A DNA stretch of 64,000 bases from Tretioscincus oriximinensis (lineage: Eukaryota; Chordata; Lepidosauria; Squamata; Gymnophthalmidae), in NCBI GenBank assembly GCA_022410635.1, contig JAJVDF010000434.1, positions 953,368 to 1,017,367 on the forward strand. Direction: 5' to 3'. Shown here in pieces: positions 1 to 15,100 of the stretch. Position numbers and translations under genes: made by a program. Position 1 is the stretch's first letter. Each line of letters starts with the position of its first letter. The notes beneath the pieces were generated by a model that did not search any database, was not told the DNA's origin, and saw only the letters and a list, made by a program, of their open reading frames with translations.

Positions 1-70
1 TTATGTTTAATTCTAGTCTTCATTGCACTTTAATGCAAATGGTTTAAGAACACTTTGTTCTATTCTATAG

Positions 71-166
71 CCTCGACTTGTCCCTGGCTTGTCATTAATA
101 ATTACGGTGGATTTCTGTCCAGATGAATGGCGATACTACTATGACTGCATCCGCATCCATTCCCAG
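71..166 (+). CDS. CFAP221: CFAP221 exon (window exon 1)
   Basis: 96 nt, 32 codons, phase 0 at both ends. The acceptor is TCTATAG and the donor CAG|GTAAAA. It encodes PGLSLIITV followed by [15 protein letters not shown], the most conserved strand pair of the N-terminal MSP/ASH-like domain. Confidence 0.93.
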
Positions 167-3100
167 GTAAAATGCTGAAAGCTACCTATACTTGTACTAC
201 CTATTTCCCCATGCAGATATATTCAGGATATTTTTCTCTGCTGGGATGGTCTGGTATGTATGAGCTTTAATATTTGTGCAGTAATGGATTATTGTCATAT
301 TCTTTATATCATATTTGACATTTTAGGATATTAGTAGAAAAAAAACTCAAGATATACTTTAAAATATTTCTATTAGATCCTATGTAAAGGACATTGTGAA
401 TGCATTTATGGAATTTCTATGAGGTTAATACTTGTTAGGGTTGCCATACGTCCCGGGAAAGCGGGACAATCCCGGTTTAGGGGACTAAAATATAGTCCCC
501 TCCAGGTTTTAAGATAAAATCCCGGCTTTTTACATTCCCCGATGCTGCATCAGGAAATGTAAAAATGCAGGATTTTAAAGGAAATCCGATGCAGGATTTT
601 AAAGGAAAAGGAGCCGTCAGAGCTGACGGCTCCAGCCCGGCAACGCTGGAGGGAACCTTGGAATGTGCCGTAGCTGCTCCAATGCTGGAGGCGGGGTTTC
701 GCGTCAGGCAAAATGTGCCATCTCTGTTCTCCTGTCACAAACCCAGGCGTTTTTGCTCTGCTGGAGGCGAGTTGGCGCGCTTTGACACAAAACCCCGCCT
801 CCAGCATTGGAGCAGCTACGCACACACATACAGGTTTTGCCTGTCTCACTACAAGCGTCCGTATGTGCGCGCGTGATTGCGTGCGTGTGCATGCGAGCAC
901 GTACACGGACCCCCACCCCACCCCCGTCCCGTTTTGGGGCTGCCAAAATATGGCAGCCCTAATTCTTGTGGAGCAAAATAGTGCATGGAAGACACTTTCT
1001 TCACCGCTATAACCAAAGAGCCACTGCCTGCTAGTTTCAAAACATGCATAAATATAACAAACTGTTCAAATGAATTTTCAAAAGCAAATCGAATTTTGCA
1101 CATCTTTGTGCTATTCATAAACAAATAACAATGATAGGATTAAATAACATATTGAGGCTAAACCAAGAATCTCATTTAATAATTAAATCATTCCTACTAC
1201 CTATTCTTAGTTCCAATCAATACACATAAGCAATGCAATGATCTCTTATCAAATTTGAAATTTTTTACCTCGTTTTCATTGCTCTAAAAAAATCATGTCT
1301 TTGAATGATATAAAATACTTTATAATCCACTCCATATAGTGACAATCTAAAGATATCTGAATCTGATAGTTTCTCCAATAACTTTCTAGAAATGGAATAG
1401 CTTCTTAATGACAAACTATACTGAATTTAAACAAATAAGATACAAAGAAATATACCTTAATTCACCATTTCTCTAAATATCTACCACCATTAATGTGGAT
1501 ATATCTGAAAACACATTAGTGTTTGGGAAACCAACAAAAAAGAGACTTCCTCTATCCTAGAGAATCTCATCTCTCTCATACCAAAATTGTATCTACTAAC
1601 TCTTTGCAGATACAAGAGATTAGCTAACAAAGATCTATTACATTTTTCTAATATTTAGATGATATTTATTTATTATGCCCTTCCACCAACTTTTATTGCT
1701 TTTTCCACAATAGACACTCTGTGAAATAGGGGGGCTGAGAGAGTTCAAAAGAACTTTGACTAGCCCAAGGCCACCTAGATGGTTTCATGGAGGAGTTTCA
1801 TGGAATCGAACCAGGAGACTTCAACCAACAGGAGACTCCAACCATTACACCAAAAGCGTGTTAATACAAAATAAGTAATACATCTCTCCACTGCAGAAGA
1901 AGGAAATTAACCCAATCCAAAATTCTACTGTACCTTGAAACATCTTTTTGAAGACCTTTAAAACAAAAGATGGACCATCTGAAATTTTTGATGAATTGGC
2001 TACAAAATAATCTAATTACTATCTCTTTTAATAACCTTTTAATATTGTTCTGTTTATCAAGTTATTGAGTCAGTTTATTGCCACTATTTAATTATAATGC
2101 TTCTTAATATAAAATATTTTTAAAACAAACATAAATGTACAGAAGAGCAGTGGTTGAGCCCTTTCTTGAAACTTTGGAAACTAACTGTTCTATTTTGATA
2201 GNTTTTTTTAAATCAGAAGAGATTATGCAATCTAGTTTTGGAATGTACATCTCAGAAGATTACATGGAAATATTTTTAGTTATACTGTAAAACATGAATA
2301 TGAAGCTTCCAGCCTTAATACTGAAGAAAGAAAACTATTTACAAGGTTTTCTTTGATCTCTCAATAATAGGCACATACTCATTAATGTTAGTTAATGTCA
2401 GCTTTTCATATACCTCAGAATTGAAAGGGAGCAAGCAAAAGAGAGAAAGAAACACGTTAGTCCTTTTATGTTTGTTTAAGCTAAAAAGGCATTAAAAGCT
2501 TGCATATGTGAATTTCTGATTGTTTCATTTATTTATCTAAGGCTGAATTCTCACTAGGGAAAAAAATGGGAGCGAAACCTGTGTGGCTTTGCACACTATA
2601 ATCCACATGGGAAGGGCTTTCACTGTGCATCGTTTGCAGTGCCACACATCAGAACAAAGTTCTTGCTCAAAAGCAATGCAAGTACAGTTTTTCTTAATTT
2701 GGGCTAACTGTGCACTAGTTTGCCTGTAGCAGGAGTTCCTCTGTGCAAACACTGCTACTGTAAATCTGGGCTTCTCGTGCGCAGAGTAATTAATGGCCAT
2801 TGGTGGGAGGTCCTGGGAGAGGTTGCTGTACCCCGCTACTGTGCCTCCACTTATGTTCTAACCTCCTCGGATGCAACAGCAGTTTTCAAAAGTGGTTTGT
2901 TTTGTTTCCCTGAGTTCTAGTTTTGCACAAATGTTAACTTTTGGTAATAAGTATCTGTATAATTAATGTATTGATTTTTTTCTAATTATAGATTTGCAGT
3001 AAACTTGGGCACATTTATAATTATGGATTTGTGCAAAATTTGGGCATATTTTTTAAAAAGGCAGAGCATTTGAAGATACCCGCTGGGATCTGAAAACAAA

Positions 3101-6100
3101 TTACCCACCCAATGGTTCCCATGTATCTATTTGCAGTCAGTTGCAATTCCTTGCAATTCTTGCTTTCGAATAGCTGGGTTGGCTAGAGCTACAGGCTAGT
3201 GGAAGGTGCTCACCCCTCCCCACGTCCGACACTTCAAAACACGATCCCCCAGCTGAGANGCCATCTCCTTAGTGACTGAGCCATTCATGCCTGCAAAGCA
3301 GTTCTCAAAACCACTACTTTCATCCCCATGAGAACGCAACATAAGAGTTAATAAAAACTCTTGAGCAGTTTTGTTGTTAAATGGAACTGCAGGATCTGAT
3401 GATAAAGCTGCACTCAGATGCCGTTTATTTTCCTGTAATTGAATATTCTGGAATAAATATTCTGTGCTTTATCCCAGAATATCCAAGTACAGTAGAATAA
3501 ATAAGCAATGTCTGGATTCAGTCTAAAATCAGTAGAAGTTATAATTTGTATCGATTTGTAGGTTTTCTAAGAGTAAACGGAGAAATCTCTAGTATTCACT
3601 TATTGAATGATAGGTCATTGTTATTCAGGAACATAACAATGCTTAACATCACCAGGAGTGGGCCCCAAAATTGTGGCGCCCCCTTCTGCTGGAAGAAGCA
3701 TCTAGTGCTCCCTTTGTGCCCCCCATACCTGTGTGACTTGAAGCAAAGCTTTAATTTCAGTTGCTTCGTGTAGGGAGTAGAAGAAAACCTCTTCCCTTGC
3801 AGCTAGCAGGTCATAGCAGACTTAACTAGCAGGTAAGACTAGGGATTTTCCTCCTCTCTGCTCTCAAAGTCAGAATTGGAGTCTTTTTTGTACTGGTTTG
3901 AAACAAGCAAAGGTTGGCAGGGCCCTTTTTACATCCTTTCCCCTATTCTTTGCCTGGAACCAAGGCCCCTCTTGCACCCTCTTAACAATATCATAGTTGT
4001 GATCCAAATAGCCTTCATTACATTCAATTACTAATTAGTTCAGGAAGTAGGTAGTCCAATGTGTACCAAATATTTCTCCCTTGTTAATTGCATTTTTTCT
4101 TCTTTTCAAGGGAGATGATACATTACTGGTTCCCCTGCATGCATATCCTGTGATGAACACTATAGAATTTCCCTCATACATTAGTTTCTCTGATGTTCCT
4201 CTTGGACAATGGTAAATCATTACTTTGCATTTCTTGTTTTAAACTGATTTTCAAGCATTGCCTAAATAATTAGCATGAAGTGACAAAGAGGAGAATTCCT
4301 CATAAGATATTAACTCAATCAGGAAATCTAATCAGAACTGGTTTTGCCATAGCAATACGCACACAGTCATCTCTCAGTAACCAGACATTGTAAAGTGTAT
4401 TTGATTATGTTTTGTGATTGCGTGCTACGTTAGGCTGATGAGATTTCTGTGGGACAGTACTACTATTCCAGCAACATGGCCTTTGGTGTATAAATGCTTG
4501 CCAAAGTACTTTGTTACCACATAGCTATAAAACAAAGTTAAACATGTAGCCACCGCACAGCAGGAAGTTGCACGAGTACATTTGGGCTGGTATTGCCTGC
4601 ACGGTCTTTTGTGGTTCAGACTAGGAAGTGCACTCCTATATCTATTTTCAAACTTATCCCATTTCCACATTTCTCTGATGGATTACTCTTATAGAATGCA
4701 CAATCCATTCCATGCTGGGATAGATTGCTCCTGGTTAATAACAAAACCATCTGCATTGCCAATTCCAAAGCTCGTGTCAGTTTCAAAACCAGTGTGCGGC
4801 TTGCAAATACTGTGAAGACCAAGTATGAAAGTTCCTGTCTTTTGAAACTAGAAGGTACAAAATATCCTGCCTACACTACTCCCTAGTGTGCAGTGAACCT
4901 TCACAATATGGAGACCTACTGGTAAATTGGATTAGGATGCTACTGGGGGTTCCTAATCTGGACTATGTTTTTATCCTGGGCAGATGGAGAGGACCCTCCC
5001 TTATTCCTTACCACAAGGTGGAAGGGAGGACCTTGGGCCTTTCCTATTTCAAACTTCAATCATAGTATAATGTTCCCCAATTTCTTGTTCTATAGATTTT
5101 TTTTTCTGAGACCACTGCAACTTGGTCTTACTTATTCATCAATCTCAAGTAATCCAATTGATATTAGTGGAGATTACTTAAAAGTAGGCATACAGGATGT
5201 TAATGCAAAGCAGTTCTCAAAACTTTGATTACAAATGTAGACCATGATCTCAGAAAGGTCCGTTTGGCTTTCAGTATCAATCAATCAATCAGTATTTATT
5301 ACGGTCGTAAACCAGTACAAAAGGGCACTGCCCTACATTAAAAATTTACAGATTTGCCACCTCTTAAAACATAAAAAGGCGTTACATCGGCAATATAAAA
5401 ACTTTTGTTTGGGTTAAAATAGTGATAGTTGTCGCAACACACATAGTCTGTACGCACTTGTCAGTGGCAGTGCTGGCTTTCAGTATAAACTTTAAAAAAT
5501 GGTGCCTTTTCAATTTTTTTAAAAAAATCCCAGTATCAATAGAGTCTCCATGCATCCTTCTCTTGTTCCAAGTGCTAACATCTTTCTTAGGAAGATACGC
5601 AATTTCTACACAAACTGGAAACATTAAAAATCCAGCTAGCAGAAATACTCTCTATTTTTAATGTTTATTCAGAACTTTAAAAATTATTTTGGAAAAATAG
5701 CTGTGTTAGTCAAGTAGAAAGTCCAGCAAAGGGGCTAGTAGCACTTTGGACTAACAGGAGAAAAGTGGTGGCATAAGCTTTCATAGACACGTCTGCTTCA
5801 TCTGAAGTAGACGTATCTATGAAAGCTTATGCCACCAACTTTCTAAAAAATATGTTTTACATATAAACTATATTCCTTATTAATCAGCTTGGCAAGAGTT
5901 TAGACAAGCATGAATGTAGTAGATAATGTATCGCACTTTTTACTAGCTAAAACTGGAAGAAAAAAAAATCTCTAAATTATCCCCACAACCTGACCACATT
6001 TTTAAACTTCTTCAATTCATTTTCAATAATTTTTCATTCCATTTTTTTCTGGACTAAATCAATTCTTCAGGACTGATGATAAATTGAAGGTTTAAAGTAA

Positions 6101-9100
6101 AGAATTGTTACAGCTCAGTTGTAAGTTTAGTTTTTGGGAAAATGTTAGGTCCAATAAAAATAAGCCGTTAGGAGTCCAACCAAGATAAATACTAAAGTGC
6201 AAAATACCAAAAAGTGCAATATCAGACATAGTTTCCACTTAGGAATCAGCAGTATACATTTACAGGGGGTCATTGTGTGCAATGGGGATTGTACTACCTT
6301 GCCATCCCCAAAGTTATTTTTTATGCTATATCAGAAAAACCCACTATGGTGCTTGTTCTGACACATTTTTTCTTGCTCTAGTCCAGTTCTTCAGGACTGA
6401 AAATGGATTTAAACTATGTGTAGGAAACACAGCCTATGAGAGTTGGGATTTCCCAAAATAGGAAAATGCATTAAATCCTGCAGGATTATACTGGGTTTCA
6501 ACTGATGAATCAACTATTTAAATCCTGTCTAGAAGGGGCTGAAATGATCATTTGCATGTGTTCTTCGTGTAACTTAATTAGATTTTGAAATCAACACCCA
6601 TTGTTAGACTTTTGTTGAAAACATATGCTTTAATATTATTTTTCTTTTAATATTCAAATATTCATTTCAAAATTGCTTTTACATCCTATAAAAATCACCA
6701 TCTCTCAACCTAATATCCTCAGGGCAGATGGGGAGAAATTGAAATGGAAGAGGAACAGTGCTCATCCCTGATCTATATAGAAGAAAAATGAGATTTAAAT
6801 GAGTACAACATTAGCATAAGATATGACTAATTACAAAAACTCCAAATTTATCCAGTTTAACCAAGCTTTTAAGTTCAGCAGCATTGCACTTCCTGGGTTA
6901 TACTTCTTTAGACCACAAGTGGTCTTACTAATATAGAAAGCTCTATGTAGATTGTTTGTTATGAACTCTTTCTGTATACAATGAGATATTTATATTTTTA
7001 GTTTTATCCAAGGTAGTGGAACATTCAGGGCTGTGACCTTGTGTTTGCATTTTTGGATTAGTATGATAAACAACTCTGCTCAGTGTAGTAAAAAATTCTA
7101 AAATGCCCAGGTTACGTTTACACTATTTCTCATTTATGACATTCAGAGAAACATTTTGCGATCTGTTCAGATATAATTATAGTACTGTGATTTTTTCTTC
7201 AGTGAGACTCAATTATGCTAAATAAATCTAGGACTGTGGCCAAGTTATACAATATTGATTTAAGTTTCATGAAAAAATTGCATGGTTATTTGGTTATTTT
7301 AAGTATTTTATACCACTTTTTCATGTTAAACATTTTAGAGCAATTTACAGTTCAGTTCAAAACAAAATTAAAATAAATTATATCAAAAATGTATAAAAAT
7401 GGTATCACAACTGGCATTTACACAAATGCCATAAATCCAGGGTATAGGCCCTGTCACAGACAAGCTCTTATTGTGAGGTCCCTTATTATATGCCCTCTTG
7501 TAATTGATGGTACTCATAACAAAATCACAGATTGATAGCTCAATAATCTTGCAGGTATTGAGAGCATGTTGCAAATCCCAGAGTGGAATGATTTCCAAAC
7601 TACAGTATTTCTAGGGGTACAAACCAAAACATTTAGGGATATGTGAAAAAAATATATTGGTAGGAAAATCCACATATGTTAACAGTAAAATACAATTTTT
7701 TTAATTGCAAACATTTTGCTAATATGATGGGTACAATTTATGGAAAAGGACTGCTAAGCGGTGTTCAAATCATGCATGATTTTATAGACTAGTAAGTTTA
7801 AAAGAGAGCAGCGGTGGCTAGTGCAGTTTGGGGCTGGGGGGGCTCAGGTTCCTCCAGCCTCGGCAAAGTTAGGAACGTGGCTGGGAGGAGGCACATTCAA
7901 GCACTTACCATTCTCTCTATCAGTGTGATAATCCAGTGGAACAGGTTGTTACAGGATGTGGTGAGTTCGCCTTCACTGGAAGTCTTCAAACAGAGACTAG
8001 ACAGTCATCTGTCTGGGATAGTTTAATGAATCCTGCATTGAGCAGGGGGTTGGACCGATGGCCCTGGAGGTCCCTTCCAACTCTACGGTTCTATGATTCT
8101 ATAATAACATACTCCCAAGTCTAAAATGCTGAAGGTTACATAAATCAAAACACTTACAAATAATAGGTCAAAGAGGCTGGATTCAACCCCCCAAGAATAA
8201 CTATCCAAAGTGTTCAGGAATGCAAAGATAATGCCTTTGCCAAGAACAAAGGGGGTTGCCATCTATCAGGCCAATTTTTAGTAACACCCTGGCATTGGAC
8301 TCATGATTCTGTAGCTAGATCCCAGATTGCTCACAGGTGGTATTATGTGTAGGGCACAATAGCACTCCGTTTCTTAACTACCCTTGCTAATGATGCAAAG
8401 CCAACTACTGTCTCCTCCTCCAGATCTGTCTGTGTAATTTGCCTGCCAGTCTCAGCTGCAGAAGCAGTCCCGGTTTGTTGCAGTTTTCTCTGGCTCTGAT
8501 CCTTTCTCAAAGTTGGAAGGCTCGAAGGGTAACATGCACACGTTACTGTCCATTATTGACTCAATTTCAGATTCTTCCCTTGAGGGGGAAAGTAGAATGA
8601 CATTTAGATCCAAATTATTTAGGGTTTTATCTTCCAAACATATGAATCTGACTGGTAAATGACAGCTGATACTTCTATCTAAACCATAAGGGATGCATTG
8701 AAAGTAACACTTGTATGTACATAATTTAGTTACATATCTATAACGCCCTATAATCTCAGGACAGTTAATAAAAAACCAAAAGCAAAATAAATAACATTCA
8801 GGTAATGCTATTATGTAGCAATAGCAACCATATCAAAACTGCACAGAACCTGCACATGTCAGTTCTAAAAGCCTGATAGCTATTTCAACTTAGTATTCTA
8901 TTTATTAAAAATATTTGCTAGATCCCACCAGAAGAGAAAATGATTTACAGGAGTTTAATCACTTGTATGTTATCTAGTTTATTGTATTTCAACATCTTCA
9001 TGTTGACTTTCAGTGCTCTTCCCTGTCAGTACAGGCAAGAACATGGATTTTAATTTTTATACTTATTAATTTGCACACTTTCACTTTTTTTTTTTAGTAA

Positions 9101-12100
9101 AAAATATGTACTCCCCCTTCAGTGCAGCTGTCCCATAGATTTTGAATTTGACATTGAATGGCTTCAGCCTCACAAAGCCTTTACTATTCATCCAATGTCA
9201 GGTAAGTCTTGAAATGCGAAGTTACTTGATTAATATTAGCTTCTTTCTTTGGTTGTGTCCATCTGAGAGGATTGGCCCAGCAGATTCTTTGGAAAGTCTT
9301 GTCTACATGGTAGACTGGTCTCCTGACAGTCTAACTTCCCTGAAGAATGCTGCATTTATGTGTAATGATAAACTAGACAAGGTGGTTCCAGATGGATCAT
9401 ATGAGTATGAAGATCTGGTGTTGTATACAAGAGCCCAAATGTCCAGTGCCATTTTGCTAGATACCCGCTCAAGAAATGGAATATTCTTGGTATTCTGATT
9501 AAAACAACCCCAGCAATCAACAATAAGTTGTCTGCAATGTTGACCGTGAAGCAGGTCATTGACCATCTATTCCTATCAAACCAGATCACTTCATCTGATC
9601 TATAATTAGTTCAGCATAGTGTGGGGGAAAGTGCACTGTGTGGAAACGCCTCCAGTTAATAAAATGCCTCCACAGCTTAATAAAAATAATCAAATAAAAC
9701 CCACAAAGTACATTCTTTCAGAGATGAGTTGATTTAAACAGAAATCTCTCTGTTCTAGATTGTCCCAGGTGGTATTATAAAAGAAATACATTATCCTGAA
9801 TACAGATTGTTTACAGTCATGTAAATCAGGTTATTTTATTATTTTTTAAGGAAAACCACTATAGAACAAGATTAGCCCTTGGTTTTCTAGTCAAATTGGT
9901 CCAATTCTTACCTCTGTTAAATGCTTTTACCACAAGGAAGAGGGCTGTCAGAAGCTGGCTCTAGTCAGCATCTAATTGTCAATGATTTTTGCATTATTTC
10001 AGAGAAGCATTGATAAAAGTTCTGACCAGTTGGCAACTGTGCTTTTAAAGGGCCTATATTGCTGCCAATGCAAAATATGCAGAAATGCATGAAAACCATC
10101 ACCTGCACACAGCTGTTTCTTCTTCAGCAGTAGCCATATGCACATCATATTTCAGAATATTCCTGGTGTAAGAACCAGTATAAAAATAACCAAAGTTACT
10201 CAAACTAGTATTCCCAGATTCCGCAATTGCAGTTCACTATTGAATTCCTAAGTTTCTTTCAGAATGAATATTAGTATATGATATATGTTCGTTTATTTTA
10301 GGAATTGTTCCAGGCAACGGGAAAATTGAAGTAGTTGTTACATTTTCACCATTTGAATACGGAACGGCCCAGATGAAAATCCAGTTGTGGGTTTCGCAAT
10401 TTAATTCAAAGCCTTGTGCATGTATCTTCACAGGAACATCAATACCACAGCCTAGACTAACGTATGTGGGGGGTTTTTCCTTACTTGAGTCATTTCATTA
10501 GGAATTGAACTATGCTGGCAAACCTTCATAAAACAGCAATGGGCTAGTAGCACTTTGAGACTAACAGGAGAAAAGTGGGATGCATCTGAAGAAGTAGACG
10601 TGTCTACGAAAGCTGATGCCACCCACTTTTCTCCTGTTAGTCTCAAAGTGCTACTAGCCCCTCTGATGGACTTTCTACTAGACTAACACGGCTATTTCTC
10701 TGAAATTGACTTCATAAAAGAGTATTTTGTATGTCATGCAATAGAGAAGTTTTTGAAATTTTATTTGAGCAGTACAATGAACTTTGCCACAGTATTTACA
10801 CTTTCATGACAGAGACTACAGAAGGGATGGGTGGGCAGGCAAAGAAAATTACAGATTTAGGTCTGATGTTTTAGATAATATGGGGAGAACAGTAAATGTC
10901 CACATCATAGCTACATTCTATTCAAGCAGATCTCTCTATATAATTGAACATAAGAACGCAAGAAGAGCCATACTGGATCAGGTCACAGCCCATCAAGTCC
11001 AGCCTTCTGTCTTGTACAGAGGCCCACCAGATGCACCTGGGCAATCTGAACAGAGGAAAGCAAAATATGTACCTGTTTGTGACTCCCTGCAAATGCTATG
11101 TCAGGAGTCCTGCCTGTTGCTCCATCCCAGAGGCAACATCCAGACATCCATCCTAGTACCCATTTATACCCTTGGTGTCCATAAACCTATCTAATCCTGC
11201 CTTGAAACTATCCAAGCTGATGACCCTCTGTGTGAAAAAATACTTTCCTTTGTCTGTTCTCACTTTTCTACCCATCAGTTTTAAGGAGTGCCCTCTGGTC
11301 CTTGTGTTGTGTGATAGAGAAAACATTTTTTTCTCTATTCACCCTCTCCATCCCGTGCATGATTTTGTACAGTTCAATCAGATCACCTTTCAAACATTGC
11401 CTTTCAAGGCTGAAGAGGCCCAGATGTTGCAGCCTGACTTCATAAGGGAGGTGCTCCAGACCCTTGATCATTTTTGTTGCCCTTTTCTTCAACTTCTCTA
11501 GTTCCACAGTATCCCTCTTGAGATGTGGTGACCAGAATTGAACACAGCATTCCAAATGTGGCCTCACCACACATTTATAAAGAGGTAAAACAACATTTGC
11601 TGACTTGTTTTTGATTCCTTTCCTAATTATCCCCATCATGGTATTTGCCTTCTTTGCTGCTGTTGCACACTGGGTTGACATCTTCATTGAATTGTCCACC
11701 AACACCCCAAGATCCTTTTCTTGCTCCGTTACAGAAAGCTTGGTTCCCATCAGGTGGTAGGAATAGTTGGGGTTCCTTGCCCCAATATGCATGACCTTGC
11801 ACTTGCTTAAGTTGAAGTGCATTTGCCACTATGATGCCCTCTCACCCAATTTCAATAGATCACTCTGGAGTGCCTTACAATCATTTTCAGTTTTCACTAC
11901 CCTGAACAGTTTAGTGTTGTCAGCAAACTTCGCTACTTCACTATTTACCTCGGCATCCAGATCGTTTATAAATATATTGAAAAGCAAAGGCCCCAGTACA
12001 GACCCCTGGGGTACCCCACTTCTTGCCTCTTTTTACTCAGAGAACTGTTCATTTATTACTACCTTCTGTTTTCTATCTTTTAGCCAGTTTCCAGTCCAGG

Positions 12101-15100
12101 ACAAAGTCTGTCCTCTTATACCTCTTATACTTTTTTAGGAGCCTTTGATGAGGGACTTTATCAAAAGCCTTCTGAAAATCTAGATAAATATCAACTGGAT
12201 CCCCTTTATATACATATTTGTTAACACTCTCAAAGAATTCTAGTAAGTTAGTAAGGCATGATTTACCTTTGCAGAAGCTATGCTGAGTTTCATTCAGCAA
12301 TGCATGCTTCTCCATGTGTTTAGTAATTTTTTCCTTGAGGTGAAAATCCACGGTAGTTGTTCCATGGTATCTGTTGGAACTCACTGCCGCTCAAAGCCAC
12401 CAGACTTTCTTCTGTCCCCCAGAAAGGACTCAAAAAAAACAATTCAAATGGCTAACAAGTCACAAAACACACTTGCCCAAAGGTAAAATTAAGTAAAAAG
12501 GTTTATTAAAAGAAATAAGAAAAAGGTAAGGTAAGTAATAAAAACTTAGATGCATGAAAAACATTGAAACAGTTGGTACAAAACAAAAATTCTTCAGGTA
12601 AGTATCTTCACAAACAAAGCTGCACAAGCACAAGCAAACTTAGGTTTTCAAAGTTCGGTCAGAAATAGTTTCTTTCCATAAGGCATTTTGAGGTGCCCAT
12701 AATTCAGTCTCAATATGCCATGATTTCTCCCATCATGAAAGCCATTGATCCCCTTGATCAGAAAGTGATCTTTCTCCTCTAGAGAGTGATCACCATAGCC
12801 TAAAACTTCCCTTCTTTTATCTCCAAGTCTCCCATAGGAATCCCTTGTAAGATTGTGATTGGTTGGCCTTTGAACCTCTCAATCCCACATTGAAATGCAT
12901 CAATAAGTCTTTGAAATGTAGGCTGGTTTCTTTGAAAATCTCCAGGGCTGGTTTTCGGAATAACTTTAGATTCCTCCCTTCCTGGTCTGGTGAAGTTAAT
13001 CAGTATTATCTAACTTTCACACTAACCTCCAATGTTGGAAATCTTGAAACCAAAATAATCCACAGCTGAAGGTTTAATTGCTTTACTGCCTACATCTTCT
13101 CTTGGGAATGCATTTTATTTGAGCTTCCAATATTGTATTTACAAACAGTTTCCATGCTTTTTGAAGGATCTGGACTATCACTTTCCCTTTTAATTTTTGT
13201 TTTACTATTTTCCTCATTTTGGGAAAATTTCCTCTGTGAAAGTTGAAGGTTTCTGTGTTAGAACTGCTTGACAATTTTCTATCCACGTTCAAGTTGAAAG
13301 TTATTGTATTGTGGTCACTGTTTCCTATGGGATCAGTTACAGTTACATCTTGTATCAGGCCCTGTTCATTAAATCCAGGATTCCCTTGCCCCTGGTTGGT
13401 TCTAAAACCACCTGCTCTAGGAAGCAATCAGTTAGCATGTCTAAGAATTTTATTTCTTTTTCATGAATTGAACAAGAGTTTGCCCAATCAATGTGTGGAT
13501 AGTTGAAGTCTCCCATTATTACTACCCTTCCCTTTTTGGAAGCTTCAGTGACCTCATGTTCCAAATGAGTATCGTTTTCAGGCGTTTGGTTAGGAGGCCG
13601 ATAGCATACTCCCAATATTAAATTTGTTTTCTGACCTGATAATGTTATCCACAGTGCTTCTGTGGATGGGTCTGTTTTACCTGGAAATTCCAGTTCGTAG
13701 GATTCAATCTCTTCTTTAACAAACAAGGCTATACCACCACCAGGTCTCCCTTTCCTATCTTTTCTGTATACTTTGTAACCTGGGATTACTGTATCCCATT
13801 GGTTTTCTTCTGTCCACCAGGTTTCAGTTATGCCAATAATATCGACATTATTGTTGTTCACTAAGCATTCCAACTCCCCTATTTTTGCTTGGAGACTTTG
13901 GTATTTGCATACAGGCATTTATATGCCCTTCACCAGTGCAGGTTTGGCCCCGTATATTTGTGAGAAACCACAGTTTGCTCATTACAGCTTTTTACTTGAA
14001 TACTAAATCCGGTTCCCCCACCAATACTATATTATCTGCGTAATTCCGTTCCTCAGCAATTGGATTTACATTTACACTATCTTGAACCGGATGCTGCCCA
14101 GATTCTGTCAGCTTTCCCCCAGATATCAGTTTAAAAACCTCTTATCATCAAACATTTTACTTATGAAAAATAGAACAAATATGCCTAAATGGAGCAGATA
14201 AAACACTTAGGTTTCTCTGAAATCAACAATGAAAAATTAACTACATAAGCTTGGTGTTTTTTAGTTACTCTGACTCCAGCCCATCCATTACTTTTAAGAT
14301 ATTGTTGTAGGCATGCTTAATAATACTTTCAATTGTTAGTAGCTATCCTCAAACCATACTACTTTATAACAGTAAATCATAAGGATGGAACAATTCAAAC
14401 TTTTCTGTTAACTGATTTTATATTTGAACTTACTTTTTCAGTAGTGTGTTTAGTTTAAAAGTTAAGATACATGCTCCACTTAGAACTTAAGAACAAACAA
14501 CTGGCATAAGAACAGAGGACAGATAAGAACATAAGAGGAGTCCTGCTGAATGGGTCCAGAACACATCTAATCCATCATTCTGTTTCACATAGTGGCCCAA
14601 TAATTGCACCAGAGCAGTCTCAAGCAGAAGAAGGTGAATTTGTGAAAGACCAGGATCTAGGGGTATTGAGAGACAGCTCAAAGAAGGTGTCAACCCATTG
14701 TGTAGCAACAGTGAAAAAAACAAATTTAGAGCTTTTTCCTAATTAAGAAGGAAATTGAAAATAAATCAACACGGAGGGAAGGCCCAGTGCCATCTAGGTT
14801 TAGATGCATCTGAGCTTGCTCTGGACCCAAAAATTTAAACCAATGAAAATAAAAACACTACAATGATAAAATTTACAAAAAGTTAAACTGGTGGCACAGT
14901 GTAGAAGTTCCCTCTCAGATTTAAACATAAGTTTGGCTAGGAAATTTGAAGAGGTTCAATGGAAAATAAAAGAATATGTAAACCAGCAACAGGAAGACAA
15001 CAAGAAGCCCAGTTGGGACGAGGTTAACCAGACAAACACCATCAAGTGACTTGGTGGCAGACCTGTCTACAAAAGCTCCTTATGTCTATTCTATTTTTGT

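Noticed and set aside
550..946. Overlapping open frames on both strands at 550-946
   Set aside because: They arise from the hAT MITE's inner inverted repeat, which makes similar protein on both strands.
12372..13075. Solo LTR of an endogenous retrovirus
   Set aside because: TG...CA ends are possible, but no target duplication, primer site or polypurine tract could be shown, so it is left unidentified.
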